A stretch of DNA of 64,000 bases from Marinomonas maritima (GTDB lineage Bacteria > Pseudomonadota > Gammaproteobacteria > Pseudomonadales > Marinomonadaceae): contig NZ_JAMZEG020000002.1 in assembly GCF_024435075.2 (NCBI RefSeq), positions 759,501-823,500 of the forward strand. The letters run 5' to 3'. Position numbers and translations under genes: made by a program. Positions within the stretch are counted from its first letter, which is position 1, and each line of letters begins with the position of its first letter. The notes under the pieces were generated by a model. That model was not told the DNA's origin. It searched no databases and worked only from the letters and a program-made list of their open reading frames with translations. Positions 52,903 through 62,833 of the stretch are shown one piece after another.

Positions 52903-53015
52903 ATTTTACTCCAAACATTTTTTAATTAAGGCTTTAATCCATTTTAGCCATGATATTGTATTAGGCTAAGCGTTACAGTATTTTTTTGTGTCTACTCTTC
53001 TTGCAAGGATCTTTA

Positions 53016-54200
53016 ATGAAGAATAATGAAGTACTTTTTTGCCGTGAAGCAGTGGTTAATCGGTTCTCTGAAACGATAGCTTACAACATACTGCACCCAA
53101 GTAACGCTATAAAAGGTCAAGATGCGACTTTTTTAAGCTCTTTGTTTGTGGATATCAATCTTACCGAAATTACACAGCAAAAGACCATTTTTTTTCAGAG
53201 TAGTTTAGAAGCGCTTTATAACCTGCCGTTACAGACTCATTTACACATGGTGACCTTCTTGAATGCTACTGAATTATCTGAGGTGCATTTGGACGAGTTA
53301 TCCGAATTCAGACTTCAAGGTTATCAATTAGGTATTATAAACCCTAGCCCCAATACTATTCCTGACGTTCTGCTTGATATTTTTTCTTATGCCCTTTTCA
53401 CTTTAGACAATTTAACCATTAATGACGTGATTATTCGAGTTAAGGATCCACTGATAGCGTCAAAAAAGCTATGGGTTAATAACATTGAAAATATAGAACA
53501 ATTTACTCAACTTAAAGAAAAAGTTCCTAATGGTCAGTTTAGCGGTAGCTTTATAAGTAAAGTAACACCAATAAAAGGCAAGCGCATCTTAGCTTATAAA
53601 GCTATTTTGATTGATTTATTAGTTGCGCTCAATGATCGTGAATCTTCTCCTCGTGTATTGGCAGGGTACATTGAAAGAGATCCAACGCTTACTTATCGAA
53701 TTATAAAATTGACTCATAAGGCTATATATCATAGCCAATTCAATGTTTCTAATGCCCAGAGAGCGATAGAAATTATAGGCGTCAGAGACTTGATTAAATG
53801 GGTTGGTCTGGTGATGTTGAGCAGTGTTCTGGGTAAACCAGATTGCTTATTTTCCATGGCGGTTTCTCGAGCATGCTTCTGTCAGAGTCTTTCTGCCGTA
53901 TTGTTTCCAAATTTAGAGGGCGCATTTTTGGTTGGCCTTTTTTCGTATCTACCTAGTTTCTTTGATGAAGAGCTTCCTATCCTACTAAAAGATCTACCTC
54001 TTGATGAAAATATCAAAAGCGCCTTGTTAGAATATAAAGGCAACTTAGGTGGTATTTTAAAAATAGTTGAAGCCTATGAGTCTGGTAGATGGGAAAAAAT
54101 TCCTTTTGATCAACTTGCTAGCAAAGATATATCGAAGCGGCTGCTTAAAGATTTGTATGTTAAAAGTTTAAAAGATGCTCGTGAGATGGGAACGTTATGA
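53016..54200 (+). CDS. EAL-like/HDOD-domain signalling protein
   Basis: 394 residues. The N-terminal ~200 residues look like a degenerate EAL domain of the YuxH type (LFCREAVVNRFSETIAYNIL in place of the usual ARQPI...YELL), without an intact EAL motif, so c-di-GMP hydrolysis is unlikely. An HDOD domain follows (YIERDPTLTYRIIKLTHK, IIGVRDLIKWVGLVML). The start is ATG at 53016 (AAGGA upstream). It overlaps the next gene by 4 bases (ATGA). Its role is probably regulatory; targets are unknown. Confidence 0.8.
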   Translation: MKNNEVLFCREAVVNRFSETIAYNILHPSNAIKGQDATFLSSLFVDINLTEITQQKTIFFQSSLEALYNLPLQTHLHMVTFLNATELSEVHLDELSEFRLQGYQLGIINPSPNTIPDVLLDIFSYALFTLDNLTINDVIIRVKDPLIASKKLWVNNIENIEQFTQLKEKVPNGQFSGSFISKVTPIKGKRILAYKAILIDLLVALNDRESSPRVLAGYIERDPTLTYRIIKLTHKAIYHSQFNVSNAQRAIEIIGVRDLIKWVGLVMLSSVLGKPDCLFSMAVSRACFCQSLSAVLFPNLEGAFLVGLFSYLPSFFDEELPILLKDLPLDENIKSALLEYKGNLGGILKIVEAYESGRWEKIPFDQLASKDISKRLLKDLYVKSLKDAREMGTL

Positions 54201-54973
54201 TAGACATTGGGGTAAATATAAATCATCGCTTTCTTCTTGATGATGTAGATAAGACGCTAGCCGATATGCAAGAAGCGGGAGTGAACGGCATGATTTGCAT
54301 CGCGTCTGATTTAGAAGAAAGTAGACAAATTCAAAGGTTGAGCCAAAACTACTCTACGATATGGAACACTCTTGGCTGCCATCCACATCAGGCTAAAACC
54401 TGGGGAGTCGATAGTAAGTCTAAAGTTACAGAACTTATTCAAATCAAAAAGCCAGTGGCGATTGGTGAAACTGGTCTTGATTTTAATCGTAATTATTCAA
54501 CGCCTGATGAGCAACGCTACGCTTTCCATGAACAAATAGAATTGGCTTCTGAACATCAACTTCCCCTGTATTTACACGAAAGAGATGCGCATGAAGAAAT
54601 GGTCAAAATACTTATGAAGCACCCAGCATTAGCTCAAAAATCCGTAATCCATTGCTTTACTGGAAGTAGAGTCGAGCTAGAAAGGTATCTAGAGTTAGGG
54701 TTGTATATTGGTATTACTGGTTGGGTGTGCGATGAGCGACGTGGCACAGACTTACAGGAGTCTATCCCGCATATTCCAATGAATCGATTGCTCTTAGAAA
54801 CCGATGCACCTTATCTTTTACCAAGAAATATTCGACCTCGACCGAAAAAAAATCATCCGAAATATCTGCCTTGGGTAGCACAAGAGGTCGCGAAGCTAAA
54901 AGGTGTTTCTCTTGAGGAGCTGATTCAGGCGACAATGAATAATACACAGGCAGTCTTCGGCATTCGATCATAA
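54197..54973 (+). CDS. tatD: TatD-family DNase
   Basis: 258 residues. This paralogue matches E. coli TatD, a 3'-5' exonuclease: DIGVNINH start, GETGLDFNRNYS, LYLHERDAHEE, HCFTGSRVE, and especially WVCDERRGTDLQ with LLLETDAPYLLPR. It is translationally coupled to the HDOD protein by the ATGA overlap. It converges with polB after 10 bases, with no visible hairpin between. Confidence 0.94.
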   Translation: MIDIGVNINHRFLLDDVDKTLADMQEAGVNGMICIASDLEESRQIQRLSQNYSTIWNTLGCHPHQAKTWGVDSKSKVTELIQIKKPVAIGETGLDFNRNYSTPDEQRYAFHEQIELASEHQLPLYLHERDAHEEMVKILMKHPALAQKSVIHCFTGSRVELERYLELGLYIGITGWVCDERRGTDLQESIPHIPMNRLLLETDAPYLLPRNIRPRPKKNHPKYLPWVAQEVAKLKGVSLEELIQATMNNTQAVFGIRS

Positions 54974-54983
54974 AAAATACGTA

Positions 54984-57326
54984 TCAGAGCAACGAAATCT
55001 GTTGTGAGAGCAGGCTTGCCATGTTGGTTTTAAAAAACGGCAAGATGCTATCGGCTATGGGCTCAATTTGTTTTTCTATATAATGTTCGTAATCTAAATC
55101 GATCAAGTTTTCCTCACTTTCATAAGGCACCACACCGGATCGCTGATAAACATAATAAACACGCTTTCGTCCTTTATTGTATTCCATAGGAAGCCCCTGC
55201 TCCGCTCGTTTTTGATCTATCATGGCCGCGGCTCTAACATGAGGCGGTTTATTTTTGGTATAAGAAGCTAAGGGGCGGCTCAGTTGTTTACTGTAAATGA
55301 GTTGATCGTCGTACTCCCCCAGTCTGAGCTTTGAAATGGTCTCTTGAATAAAGTTAATCGGATTTTCATCACTGAATATTTTTTCAAACAAAGTACGCTG
55401 AAACTGTCTTGCTAGCGGTGTCCAATCGGTTCGAGCTGCTTCTAGCCCTTTAAATATCAATTCACCGTTGGACTTTCCCGCATAACGCTTCTTACTTCCC
55501 TCTTCTTGGCCTCGTATGGTCGGCATGAAAAAGCGCTCATAGATTCGTTCAAATTCCAGCTCTAAATGAGAATCTAATTGAGCATAGTCCTGACACCATT
55601 TCGATAAACAAAGGTTAATTTGCTGACACAATTCCTTACCCTGTTCCTGCGGATTTCCTTGTGTGTCATTGAGTGTCACGAAGAGTGAATCCGTGTCGCC
55701 GTATATTACCTTGGCGTTCCGTTCCTCCATCCATGCTTGTGTCCTAGCCAGTAACTCATGGCCACGCATGGTGATGGAGCTAGCGAGCTCTGCATGATAA
55801 AAGCGGCAAACGTTTGACCCTAAAACACCATAAAATGAGTTCATGATAATTTTGATGGCGTAACTCAAAATATCATTATGCTCTTGTTTGGCTTTTTCCC
55901 TCGCCTGAGCAAGCTCGGTAATTAAGCCTGGCAGTATGGCGTTTTGTCTGTCGAAATGGGCGCCTAAGAAACCCGTAACCAAATTAGAGGGCGATTGATC
56001 AGAGTTTAGTTTTCTATGAGTTGCGGTGACTCTTGCTAAAGGGTCAATATAGAAAGTTCGGATAATGCTTGGGTAAAGACTTTTAAAATCGAATACTAAA
56101 ACATTCTTATGTAAGCCAGGTATGGATGACATTACAAAACCGCCCGGACTGGCAACAAAGTCTTCTTCTGTCCAAGCCGGAGCAACCCAACCAGCGGCAT
56201 GTAATCTGGGTAAATAGAGGTTTTCAAAGGCCGCTACTGACCCCCCCGTTTGCTCAAAAGGAATGCCTGTTAAATCGACACGGGTCTGTTGTAATTCGAT
56301 TAGCTTTAGCTTTTCAAAAATCCGCATAACAAGGTCGCAATCTTGAAGGTTATAAGCCACAAAGGCGTCTAAATCTTCTTTGTGTAACCTTTCTATTTCT
56401 TGCCAACGCTCAGCGCCATGTAACAATTTTCCATCATCTAAGATTTCTTTACTGACGTTGTTTAGACTATAGGATTCAAATTGATAACCACCCACTTTTA
56501 ACAAGGTAATGCCGTCCAGCGCCACTCGCCCGGGAATACTGGCAAAATACTTTCCTTGATTATCGGAAGAGCGGATATTCCAATTTTCACCATGGACACC
56601 AAAAGAAGGGCGAATGCCTAGGGTTTGACAGCGCTGATCAATAAACTGCAAATCAAAGCCGATCAAATTCCAACCAATGAAAATGTCGGGAGAATGTTTT
56701 CTAACGTAGCGTATAAACGCAAGCAATAAACTTTTTTCGTCAGTAAAGCATTGCACCAAAGGCGACGTATATTCTTGATCTGTCACGACAAACGCAATTC
56801 GCTGATCGGCCGCTGTAATGCCAATAGACAGCAATGTATTGGTAGATACGGAGGTTTCTATGTCGAGCGACCAAACGTTCCAATGAGGCTGCCAATCTCC
56901 AGCAATGACTCGTGCTTGGCTAAATATTTGATTGGCTGAATCCGGGACGCCGATGAATCTAACGGCGCCTCGAATATTTCGTTCCATTAAATATCGATTG
57001 TGGGCTTTTATGTCTTCTTCGAAAACAGAATAGCCATTCTGCTTGACCCTATTAGTCATTTGCTGGTGGAGCGTGGGACTACTGCTTTGCACTAACGCAA
57101 CAAGGTTATTATCGAAGGATCGGAACTGGGACTGAGAACATTGTACGCCATTCAGGTTACTTGGCAGGCTATCGAGCGGAGCATCAGTAAAAAAAACACT
57201 AAGCTGCCTATCCGGAAGCACCTTTACGGTTCCTTCCGGTGTTTTAATAAATAGGCTCATTTCAATCTTGCCGCCTACTTCACGAGTATGGCGGCTGACA
57301 ATATAGCCCTGTCTTTCTACAAACAT
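54984..57326 (-). CDS. polB: DNA polymerase II (family B)
   Basis: 780-residue family B polymerase used in repair and lesion bypass. Exonuclease motifs are intact: DIET (LSLDIETS), NLIGFDLQFI and YNLQDCDLV. Polymerase motif A is DFKSLYPSIIR and motif C YGDTDSLFV. The C-terminal sequence includes KKRYAGK (about 600), the KxY motif. It starts 27 bases after ybbP, on the same strand. It is normally SOS-induced in E. coli; no LexA box was checked in detail here. Confidence 0.97.
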   Translation of the reverse strand: MFVERQGYIVSRHTREVGGKIEMSLFIKTPEGTVKVLPDRQLSVFFTDAPLDSLPSNLNGVQCSQSQFRSFDNNLVALVQSSSPTLHQQMTNRVKQNGYSVFEEDIKAHNRYLMERNIRGAVRFIGVPDSANQIFSQARVIAGDWQPHWNVWSLDIETSVSTNTLLSIGITAADQRIAFVVTDQEYTSPLVQCFTDEKSLLLAFIRYVRKHSPDIFIGWNLIGFDLQFIDQRCQTLGIRPSFGVHGENWNIRSSDNQGKYFASIPGRVALDGITLLKVGGYQFESYSLNNVSKEILDDGKLLHGAERWQEIERLHKEDLDAFVAYNLQDCDLVMRIFEKLKLIELQQTRVDLTGIPFEQTGGSVAAFENLYLPRLHAAGWVAPAWTEEDFVASPGGFVMSSIPGLHKNVLVFDFKSLYPSIIRTFYIDPLARVTATHRKLNSDQSPSNLVTGFLGAHFDRQNAILPGLITELAQAREKAKQEHNDILSYAIKIIMNSFYGVLGSNVCRFYHAELASSITMRGHELLARTQAWMEERNAKVIYGDTDSLFVTLNDTQGNPQEQGKELCQQINLCLSKWCQDYAQLDSHLELEFERIYERFFMPTIRGQEEGSKKRYAGKSNGELIFKGLEAARTDWTPLARQFQRTLFEKIFSDENPINFIQETISKLRLGEYDDQLIYSKQLSRPLASYTKNKPPHVRAAAMIDQKRAEQGLPMEYNKGRKRVYYVYQRSGVVPYESEENLIDLDYEHYIEKQIEPIADSILPFFKTNMASLLSQQISLL

Positions 57327-57353
57327 TAAACAGCCTAGATAATGAAAAGTGCT

Positions 57354-59813
57354 TTATAGCCTACGCAACAAAAGCATAGGTGGCACTTTTAACACAGTCC
57401 TGCTGGCAAATACACCAATGCTTGAAATGACACAGACTCCAATTAAAGGACCAAATAACCATAACAACGGATGAAAACTGGCATCCGCGTTAAACACAAA
57501 GACCTGCAATCCGTACAAACAGGTTTCTGCACCAATGGCCGCGATAAGACCAGAAAAAAAGCCAAGAGCGCCAAACTCAACAAACAAGGCTTGTCGAACT
57601 AATGCGCTTTTTGCCCCTAATACTCTCAATAATGCTCCCTCTTCTAGCCTCTCTTCTAACGTTGATCGTACACTTGCTAATAAAACCAAAGCGCCAGCAC
57701 TTAGAATGCATAATAAAACAAGCTGAATTGCTTGGGACAACTGACCAATTATGGTCTGTATTTGTTTTAAAATATCACCCACATTTAGAATCGATACTGT
57801 TGGAAATGCCGACATGGCCTTGTAAAAAGATTGTGCCTTAGACTCTTCAATAAACAAGCTACTAACAAAGTTAGCAGGATAGCCTTCCAAAATGCTCTTT
57901 GGCAAAATGAGATAAAAGTTTGGCTGCATTGACCCCCAATCCACCGTACGCACTGAGGTGATGGGGAGTGTCACGATATTGCCGCCAATATTTATCGTCA
58001 GCTTATCACCCAGTGTGAGGTTGGCTTCTTCTGCCACTCTTTGCTCAATAGAAAGGCCTTCAGCAGTAAAATTCCCAGAAACTAATTCATTACCCTTACC
58101 AAGTGAATCGGCCCATGTGAGATTAAGCTCACGTTCATACAGTTCTGGTTCGCCCTTTTCGTTAGGATAAAGCGCCTGAACCGTTTTGCCGTTTGCCGCC
58201 GTGACGCGACCACGAACCATAGGATACCAATCTGATTTTTGAACATTAAGTTTGCTTGTCTCGTCATTTATTTGGTCAATTTGGTTGGCTTGAACATTGA
58301 ACAAATAATGGTTTGGCGCGTCTTCTGGCAGTTGCTGTTGCCAATCGGCAATGAGGCTAGACTTCACACCAATTAGGATAAGCGTCAGCATGATAATTAA
58401 TGTGAATACTAAGAGCTGAAATAAGTTTGGGACCAACCTTCTGTACAAAGAGGCAAGGCCAATTTGCCATCCGCTGGTGGCACCTGATGTGAGGGAACGG
58501 CCAAGTTTAAAGGCAATCCAGCCAATACCTGCAACTAACAGTGCAATGCCAAATATGGCGGCTGTCATGATGCTTGGCAGTAAAAAACCTTTTGTATAAA
58601 CACACATCAACCCGTACATACCAAGAAAGCCGATGAGATAAATGACAAAGGTGTTTAGTTCAATTTTTGCATTGGGCTGCAATACGGATAACGGAGATAT
58701 TTTGATGAGATGAGACATAAGAGGTAGACAAAATGCCAGCATTGAAATTAACCCCGTCGTTGCCCCCAACCACAAGCGGCTTATTGATGGTTCGGGTAAT
58801 GTGGTCGACATTAGCCCTGATAGCAAAGAGGCTATGATTTCTTGTATGCCCCAACCAATTGCCAAACCAATCAAAGCTCCGACTAAAAATAAAGTAAAGA
58901 GCTGCTGAAAAAAAACCTTACCTAGCAGTTTTGGGGTGGCGCCTAGCGTTTTTAGAATAGCCACCTGCATCAAATGGCGTTTGACAAAACGAGCGGATGC
59001 CAGAGCCATAGCAACACCTGACATCACAACAGCCAAAGTACCGGCTAGCAACAGAAAAGACTCCGCTCGGCCGATGGTATCGCCTATTCTTTCACCTCGT
59101 TGTGTTGGGGTTTGCCAACGCTGTCCTTCATTTAATTGGGGGGTTATCCATGTTTCATATTGACCAAGTGCGTCTCGATTACCTGCCAATAATAATGAAT
59201 AGCGAATACGGCTGCCGGGGATAATGACATTTGTTGCTGCCAGATCCGCCATGTTCATTACAGCACGAGGCGAAATGGCAAAAGCAGATGTACTTGAACC
59301 TGGGTCGCGTACCAAGTACTTCGTCAAAGTGAACGTCGCATCACCCACCTCAACTTGGTCTCCAAGCTCAATATTTAATAAACTGGCAAGACGAGATGAC
59401 GCCCAGATTTCACCTTGCTGTGGCGCCTCTGTCGATCTTTGTCCGGTGCCAAATAAAGTGTCGTCAACGAGATAAGCACCTTTAAGCGGGTAGCCTTCAC
59501 TTACCGCGCTCAATTGCGATAATTGGAGCGAGTCACCTGCAAACATCATAGTGGTGAAAGACGTTCTTTGTGCGTACTGTAAAGCGAGTTCGTCTGCTCT
59601 TAAGGTCCATTCCGCCGGAATGGTATCGTCTGAGCGAACCAAACGATCGGCGGCAAGTAAATTAGCAGACTCTTGCTCAAAGGAAAGTTGTAGGCGATCA
59701 ATAAACAAACCAATAGAGGTGACTGTGCTCACCGAAATGATCAACGCAAGTAAGAGCGTAAGCAAATCTCCACTGCGAAGGTCGCGTAGCATTAAACGAA
59801 AGGTAAAACTCAT
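57354..59813 (-). CDS. ybbP: ABC transporter permease, YbbP/FtsX family
   Basis: 819 residues after choosing ATG 59813 (MSFTFRLMLRDLRSG). Two FtsX permease regions with multiple TM helices, including FVKRHLMQVAILKTLGAT (coupling element) and RVLGAKSALVRQALFV, and a large periplasmic domain between. The ATG overlaps the ybbA stop (ATGA). Forms the ybbAP exporter, possibly of lipid or other envelope molecules; the substrate is not certain. ORF extension upstream lies inside ybbA. Confidence 0.92.
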   Translation of the reverse strand: MSFTFRLMLRDLRSGDLLTLLLALIISVSTVTSIGLFIDRLQLSFEQESANLLAADRLVRSDDTIPAEWTLRADELALQYAQRTSFTTMMFAGDSLQLSQLSAVSEGYPLKGAYLVDDTLFGTGQRSTEAPQQGEIWASSRLASLLNIELGDQVEVGDATFTLTKYLVRDPGSSTSAFAISPRAVMNMADLAATNVIIPGSRIRYSLLLAGNRDALGQYETWITPQLNEGQRWQTPTQRGERIGDTIGRAESFLLLAGTLAVVMSGVAMALASARFVKRHLMQVAILKTLGATPKLLGKVFFQQLFTLFLVGALIGLAIGWGIQEIIASLLSGLMSTTLPEPSISRLWLGATTGLISMLAFCLPLMSHLIKISPLSVLQPNAKIELNTFVIYLIGFLGMYGLMCVYTKGFLLPSIMTAAIFGIALLVAGIGWIAFKLGRSLTSGATSGWQIGLASLYRRLVPNLFQLLVFTLIIMLTLILIGVKSSLIADWQQQLPEDAPNHYLFNVQANQIDQINDETSKLNVQKSDWYPMVRGRVTAANGKTVQALYPNEKGEPELYERELNLTWADSLGKGNELVSGNFTAEGLSIEQRVAEEANLTLGDKLTINIGGNIVTLPITSVRTVDWGSMQPNFYLILPKSILEGYPANFVSSLFIEESKAQSFYKAMSAFPTVSILNVGDILKQIQTIIGQLSQAIQLVLLCILSAGALVLLASVRSTLEERLEEGALLRVLGAKSALVRQALFVEFGALGFFSGLIAAIGAETCLYGLQVFVFNADASFHPLLWLFGPLIGVCVISSIGVFASRTVLKVPPMLLLRRL

Positions 59814-60493
59814 AGTGTTTTTTCCGTCAGTTGGCCTGAAGACATGACCAATTGACGGTCGCACATTTTAGCAAGTTCGTTATTATGCGTCACCATAACC
59901 AACGTCGTGCCTTGAGATTGATTCAGGTCAAACAACAGCTTGATAATCAGGTTGCCGTTTTCCTCATCAAGATTTCCAGTTGGCTCATCGGCGAATAATA
60001 CCTTGGGGTTAGACGCAAACGCTCTAGCAATGGCGACACGCTGCTGTTCTCCGCCAGAAAGCTGATTGGGGTAATGCGTTAATCGATGTGACAAACCTAC
60101 TTTTTCGAGCAATACTTCTGCTTTCTTGCGAGCGTCTTTATCTCCTTTAAGTTCGGCTGGCAACATCACATTTTCAATGGCTTGAAGGCTAGGTAGAAGA
60201 TGAAAAGACTGAAATACGAAACCAACATACTGTCCTCGAACTAAGGCTCTTTGCTCTTCTGTTTGGCTAGAAAACGGGTTGTCATAAAGAAAAATTTCAC
60301 CGGAGGTATTCACATCCAATCCAGCCAGTAAGCCTAATAAAGTTGATTTTCCGGAACCGGATGATCCAACAATAGCAACAGACTCACTTTCCTTGATTTC
60401 CATATTAATTCCTTTCAATATGGTCAAATTCCCTGTATTCGAAGTCACTGTGTGGGTTAAATTAGATACTTTAATCGCGGTGTTTCTAGGCAT
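59810..60493 (-). CDS. ybbA: ABC transporter ATP-binding protein, LolD/YbbA type
   Basis: 227 residues. Walker A is VGSSGSGKSTLLG, Q-loop in FVFQSFHLLPS, signature LSGGEQQRVAIARAF and Walker B VLFADEPTGNLDEE. It is the ATPase partner of the following permease. Its start is only 26 bases from the divergent tesA start. Confidence 0.95.
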   Translation of the reverse strand: MPRNTAIKVSNLTHTVTSNTGNLTILKGINMEIKESESVAIVGSSGSGKSTLLGLLAGLDVNTSGEIFLYDNPFSSQTEEQRALVRGQYVGFVFQSFHLLPSLQAIENVMLPAELKGDKDARKKAEVLLEKVGLSHRLTHYPNQLSGGEQQRVAIARAFASNPKVLFADEPTGNLDEENGNLIIKLLFDLNQSQGTTLVMVTHNNELAKMCDRQLVMSSGQLTEKTL

Positions 60494-60519
60494 GGTGATT
60501 TACTCTAAAAAGGTTTGAT

Positions 60520-61149
60520 ATGTTGTTAAAAATACAATTGAAAAAATTCTTTACAATAGTAACGTTGCTTTCTATTAGCACCTTTGCTTCCGCGTCAACA
60601 TTGCTTGTTATGGGTGATAGCCTCAGTGCGGCTTATAACTTACGACAACAAGAGGGCTGGGTAAGTTTACTTGAAAATCAACTTTCTCAATCAAACCCTG
60701 ACATTTCGGTTATAAATGCCAGTGTCAGTGGCGAAACTACGCAAGGTGGTCTGTCTCGATTTAGCGCTCTTTTAGCAACTCACAGGCCAAATTGGGTTGT
60801 ATTGGAGTTAGGTGCTAACGATGCTTTACGAGGCTATCCTTTAAATCAGACCACCATTAATCTTGAAAAAATGATAGAGCAAGCTCACCAAGAAAACGTC
60901 GTTGTATTGTTGGTTGGTAATCAAATTCCGCAAAATTACGGCAAACGTTATACGCAAATGTTCTTTAACTTATATAAGGACATAGCGAGCAAGTACAACG
61001 TTGCCTACTTGCCTTTTATGCTTAAGGGCGTCGCTTTAAACAAAGATTTAATGCAAAACGATGGGCTGCACCCTAATAAAGAAGGTCAGCCAATAGTGCT
61101 GCAAAATATTCTGCCCTACTTACAGCCATTATTAGATAGTATTAAGTAG
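60520..61149 (+). CDS. tesA: Periplasmic SGNH esterase/acyl-CoA thioesterase I
   Basis: 209 residues. A signal peptide (FFTIVTLLSISTFASA) ends near ASA|ST. The SGNH blocks are visible: Ser in LVMGDSLSAAY, Gly in SVSGETTQGG, Asn in ELGANDALRG and the Asp/His pair in NDGLHPNKEG. AAAAAGG precedes the ATG at 60520. It is divergent from ybbA as in E. coli, a conserved neighbourhood. A hydroxyacid dehydrogenase follows after 19 bases. Confidence 0.95.
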   Translation: MLLKIQLKKFFTIVTLLSISTFASASTLLVMGDSLSAAYNLRQQEGWVSLLENQLSQSNPDISVINASVSGETTQGGLSRFSALLATHRPNWVVLELGANDALRGYPLNQTTINLEKMIEQAHQENVVVLLVGNQIPQNYGKRYTQMFFNLYKDIASKYNVAYLPFMLKGVALNKDLMQNDGLHPNKEGQPIVLQNILPYLQPLLDSIK

Positions 61150-61168
61150 ATCGAAATAAGGAAAATAG

Positions 61169-62107
61169 ATGAAAGCGGTTTTTTTAGACAGGGGTTCGTT
61201 CCCAAAAAACATAAATATTGAACTGCCAACACACATCAGTGACGTTGTTGAATATGACAAGACAAGACCTGATCAAGTTGCAGAACGTATTAAAGACGCG
61301 AATATCGTCCTTACAAACAAAGCCATTGTAAGTGCAGAAGTCATAAGTGGTGCTTCAAAATTACAACTTATTCAAGTCATGGCTACGGGTACAAACAATG
61401 TAGATAAAGAAGCTTGCACAAGCCGCGGCATTACCGTCCAAAATGTAGCTGATTACTCTACTATTAGCGTTCCTGAGCATACGTTTGCGATGTTGCTAGC
61501 GCTTCGAAGAAACTTAACGTCTTACATAAGCGATGTGAAGTCGGGCAAATGGGCGGATTCAACGCATTTTTGCTTTCTCGATTACCCTATTCAAGACCTT
61601 TCTGGTACGACAATGATGATCATTGGCGGCGGTACGTTAGGAAAAAGAGTCGCTGATATCGCTCGGGCGTTTGGCATGACCGTGATATTTGCTGATCGTA
61701 AGGGAGCACCAGCGACCAGAGCGGGTTATGTAGACTTTCAAGAGGCGTTAAAAACGGCTGACGTAATAAGTATTAATTGCCCATTAACAGACGAAACTAA
61801 AGGCCTTATTAGCGACACTGAATTTTCTTTGATGAAGCCGAGTTGTTTGTTATTGAACATTAGTCGTGGTGGTATTGTTGATGAACATGCGCTTGTGAAC
61901 GCCTTCGAAAATAACACCCTTGCAGGCGCCGCGTTTGATGTTGCTACACAAGAGCCCATGCCGCTAAATCATCCTTTACAGGCTCTTGCTAAGCGGCCTA
62001 ATTTTTTACTTACGCCTCATATTGCATGGGCAAGTAATGAGGCTATGCAGACCTTGGTGAATATTGCGATGGACAAAATAGCGGCTTTTATAGATAAGCT
62101 TAAATGA
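61169..62107 (+). CDS. D-2-hydroxyacid dehydrogenase (glycerate/hydroxypyruvate type)
   Basis: 312 residues. The NAD motif MIIGGGTLGKRVADIARAF is at about 150. Catalytic Arg in LLNISRGGIVDE, Glu in VATQEPMPLN and His in LTPHIAW form the triad. It resembles HprA/glycerate dehydrogenase but the exact substrate needs assay. It overlaps truC by 4 bases (ATGA) and follows tesA closely. Confidence 0.9.
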   Translation: MKAVFLDRGSFPKNINIELPTHISDVVEYDKTRPDQVAERIKDANIVLTNKAIVSAEVISGASKLQLIQVMATGTNNVDKEACTSRGITVQNVADYSTISVPEHTFAMLLALRRNLTSYISDVKSGKWADSTHFCFLDYPIQDLSGTTMMIIGGGTLGKRVADIARAFGMTVIFADRKGAPATRAGYVDFQEALKTADVISINCPLTDETKGLISDTEFSLMKPSCLLLNISRGGIVDEHALVNAFENNTLAGAAFDVATQEPMPLNHPLQALAKRPNFLLTPHIAWASNEAMQTLVNIAMDKIAAFIDKLK

Positions 62108-62829
62108 CACTAGATATTTTATTTCAAGATGAACATTTGGTTGCCGTAAATAAACCGGCAGGCTTACTTGTACACAGAACATATTTGGCGAAAGACGAAG
62201 AGGATGCGGTAGTTCAAAGGTTACGAGATCAGACAGGTAAATGGGTTTTTCCTGTTCATCGGCTTGATAGAGGAACCTCTGGTGTATTGATCATGGCTTT
62301 TAATCCAGAGGTAGCAAGATTGCTTTCGACTCAGTTTGCAGAGTCAAAAACACAGAAAACTTATCATTGTTTAGTGCGAGGCTTTTGTGACGAGGCAGGC
62401 GTCATTGATTATCCTTTAGCAAAGCTCAATGAACAAAAAGGTCGTTCTCGCTTTAAGATAGAAGGAACAGAAAAAGACGCAGAAACCCGATTTACTCGAT
62501 TGGAGCAGTATCAACTTCCCGTAGCGGTTAGCCGATATGACAGCATGCGGTTGAGTTGGGTGGAAGTAAGGCCAAAACAAGGTCGAAAACATCAAATTCG
62601 CCGGCACTTTAAACATTTATTAAACCCACTTGTGGGCGACTCCTGTTATGGTTGCCGCCATATTAATAAAGTGGCAAAAAGCATTTGGCCTGATGATTTT
62701 AGATTGATGCTTCATGCCTCAAACCTTCAATTCAACCACCCAATTACAGGTCAAATGATGACGCTAAAAGCCGATTTTAGTGACAAAATAGTTAACATTC
62801 TAAATAGCTTGGAACTTTATAAAATTTGA
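62104..62829 (+). CDS. truC: tRNA pseudouridine(65) synthase
   Basis: 241-residue RluA-family pseudouridine synthase. The catalytic Asp is in VHRLDRGTSGVL; the RluA N-terminal block LVAVNKPAGLLVHR and C-terminal GRKHQIRRHFKHL match. Short form without S4 domain and the length fit TruC. The ATG overlaps the preceding gene's stop. It converges with the GNAT gene after 4 bases. Confidence 0.92.
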   Translation: MTLDILFQDEHLVAVNKPAGLLVHRTYLAKDEEDAVVQRLRDQTGKWVFPVHRLDRGTSGVLIMAFNPEVARLLSTQFAESKTQKTYHCLVRGFCDEAGVIDYPLAKLNEQKGRSRFKIEGTEKDAETRFTRLEQYQLPVAVSRYDSMRLSWVEVRPKQGRKHQIRRHFKHLLNPLVGDSCYGCRHINKVAKSIWPDDFRLMLHASNLQFNHPITGQMMTLKADFSDKIVNILNSLELYKI

Positions 62830-62833
62830 TTAT

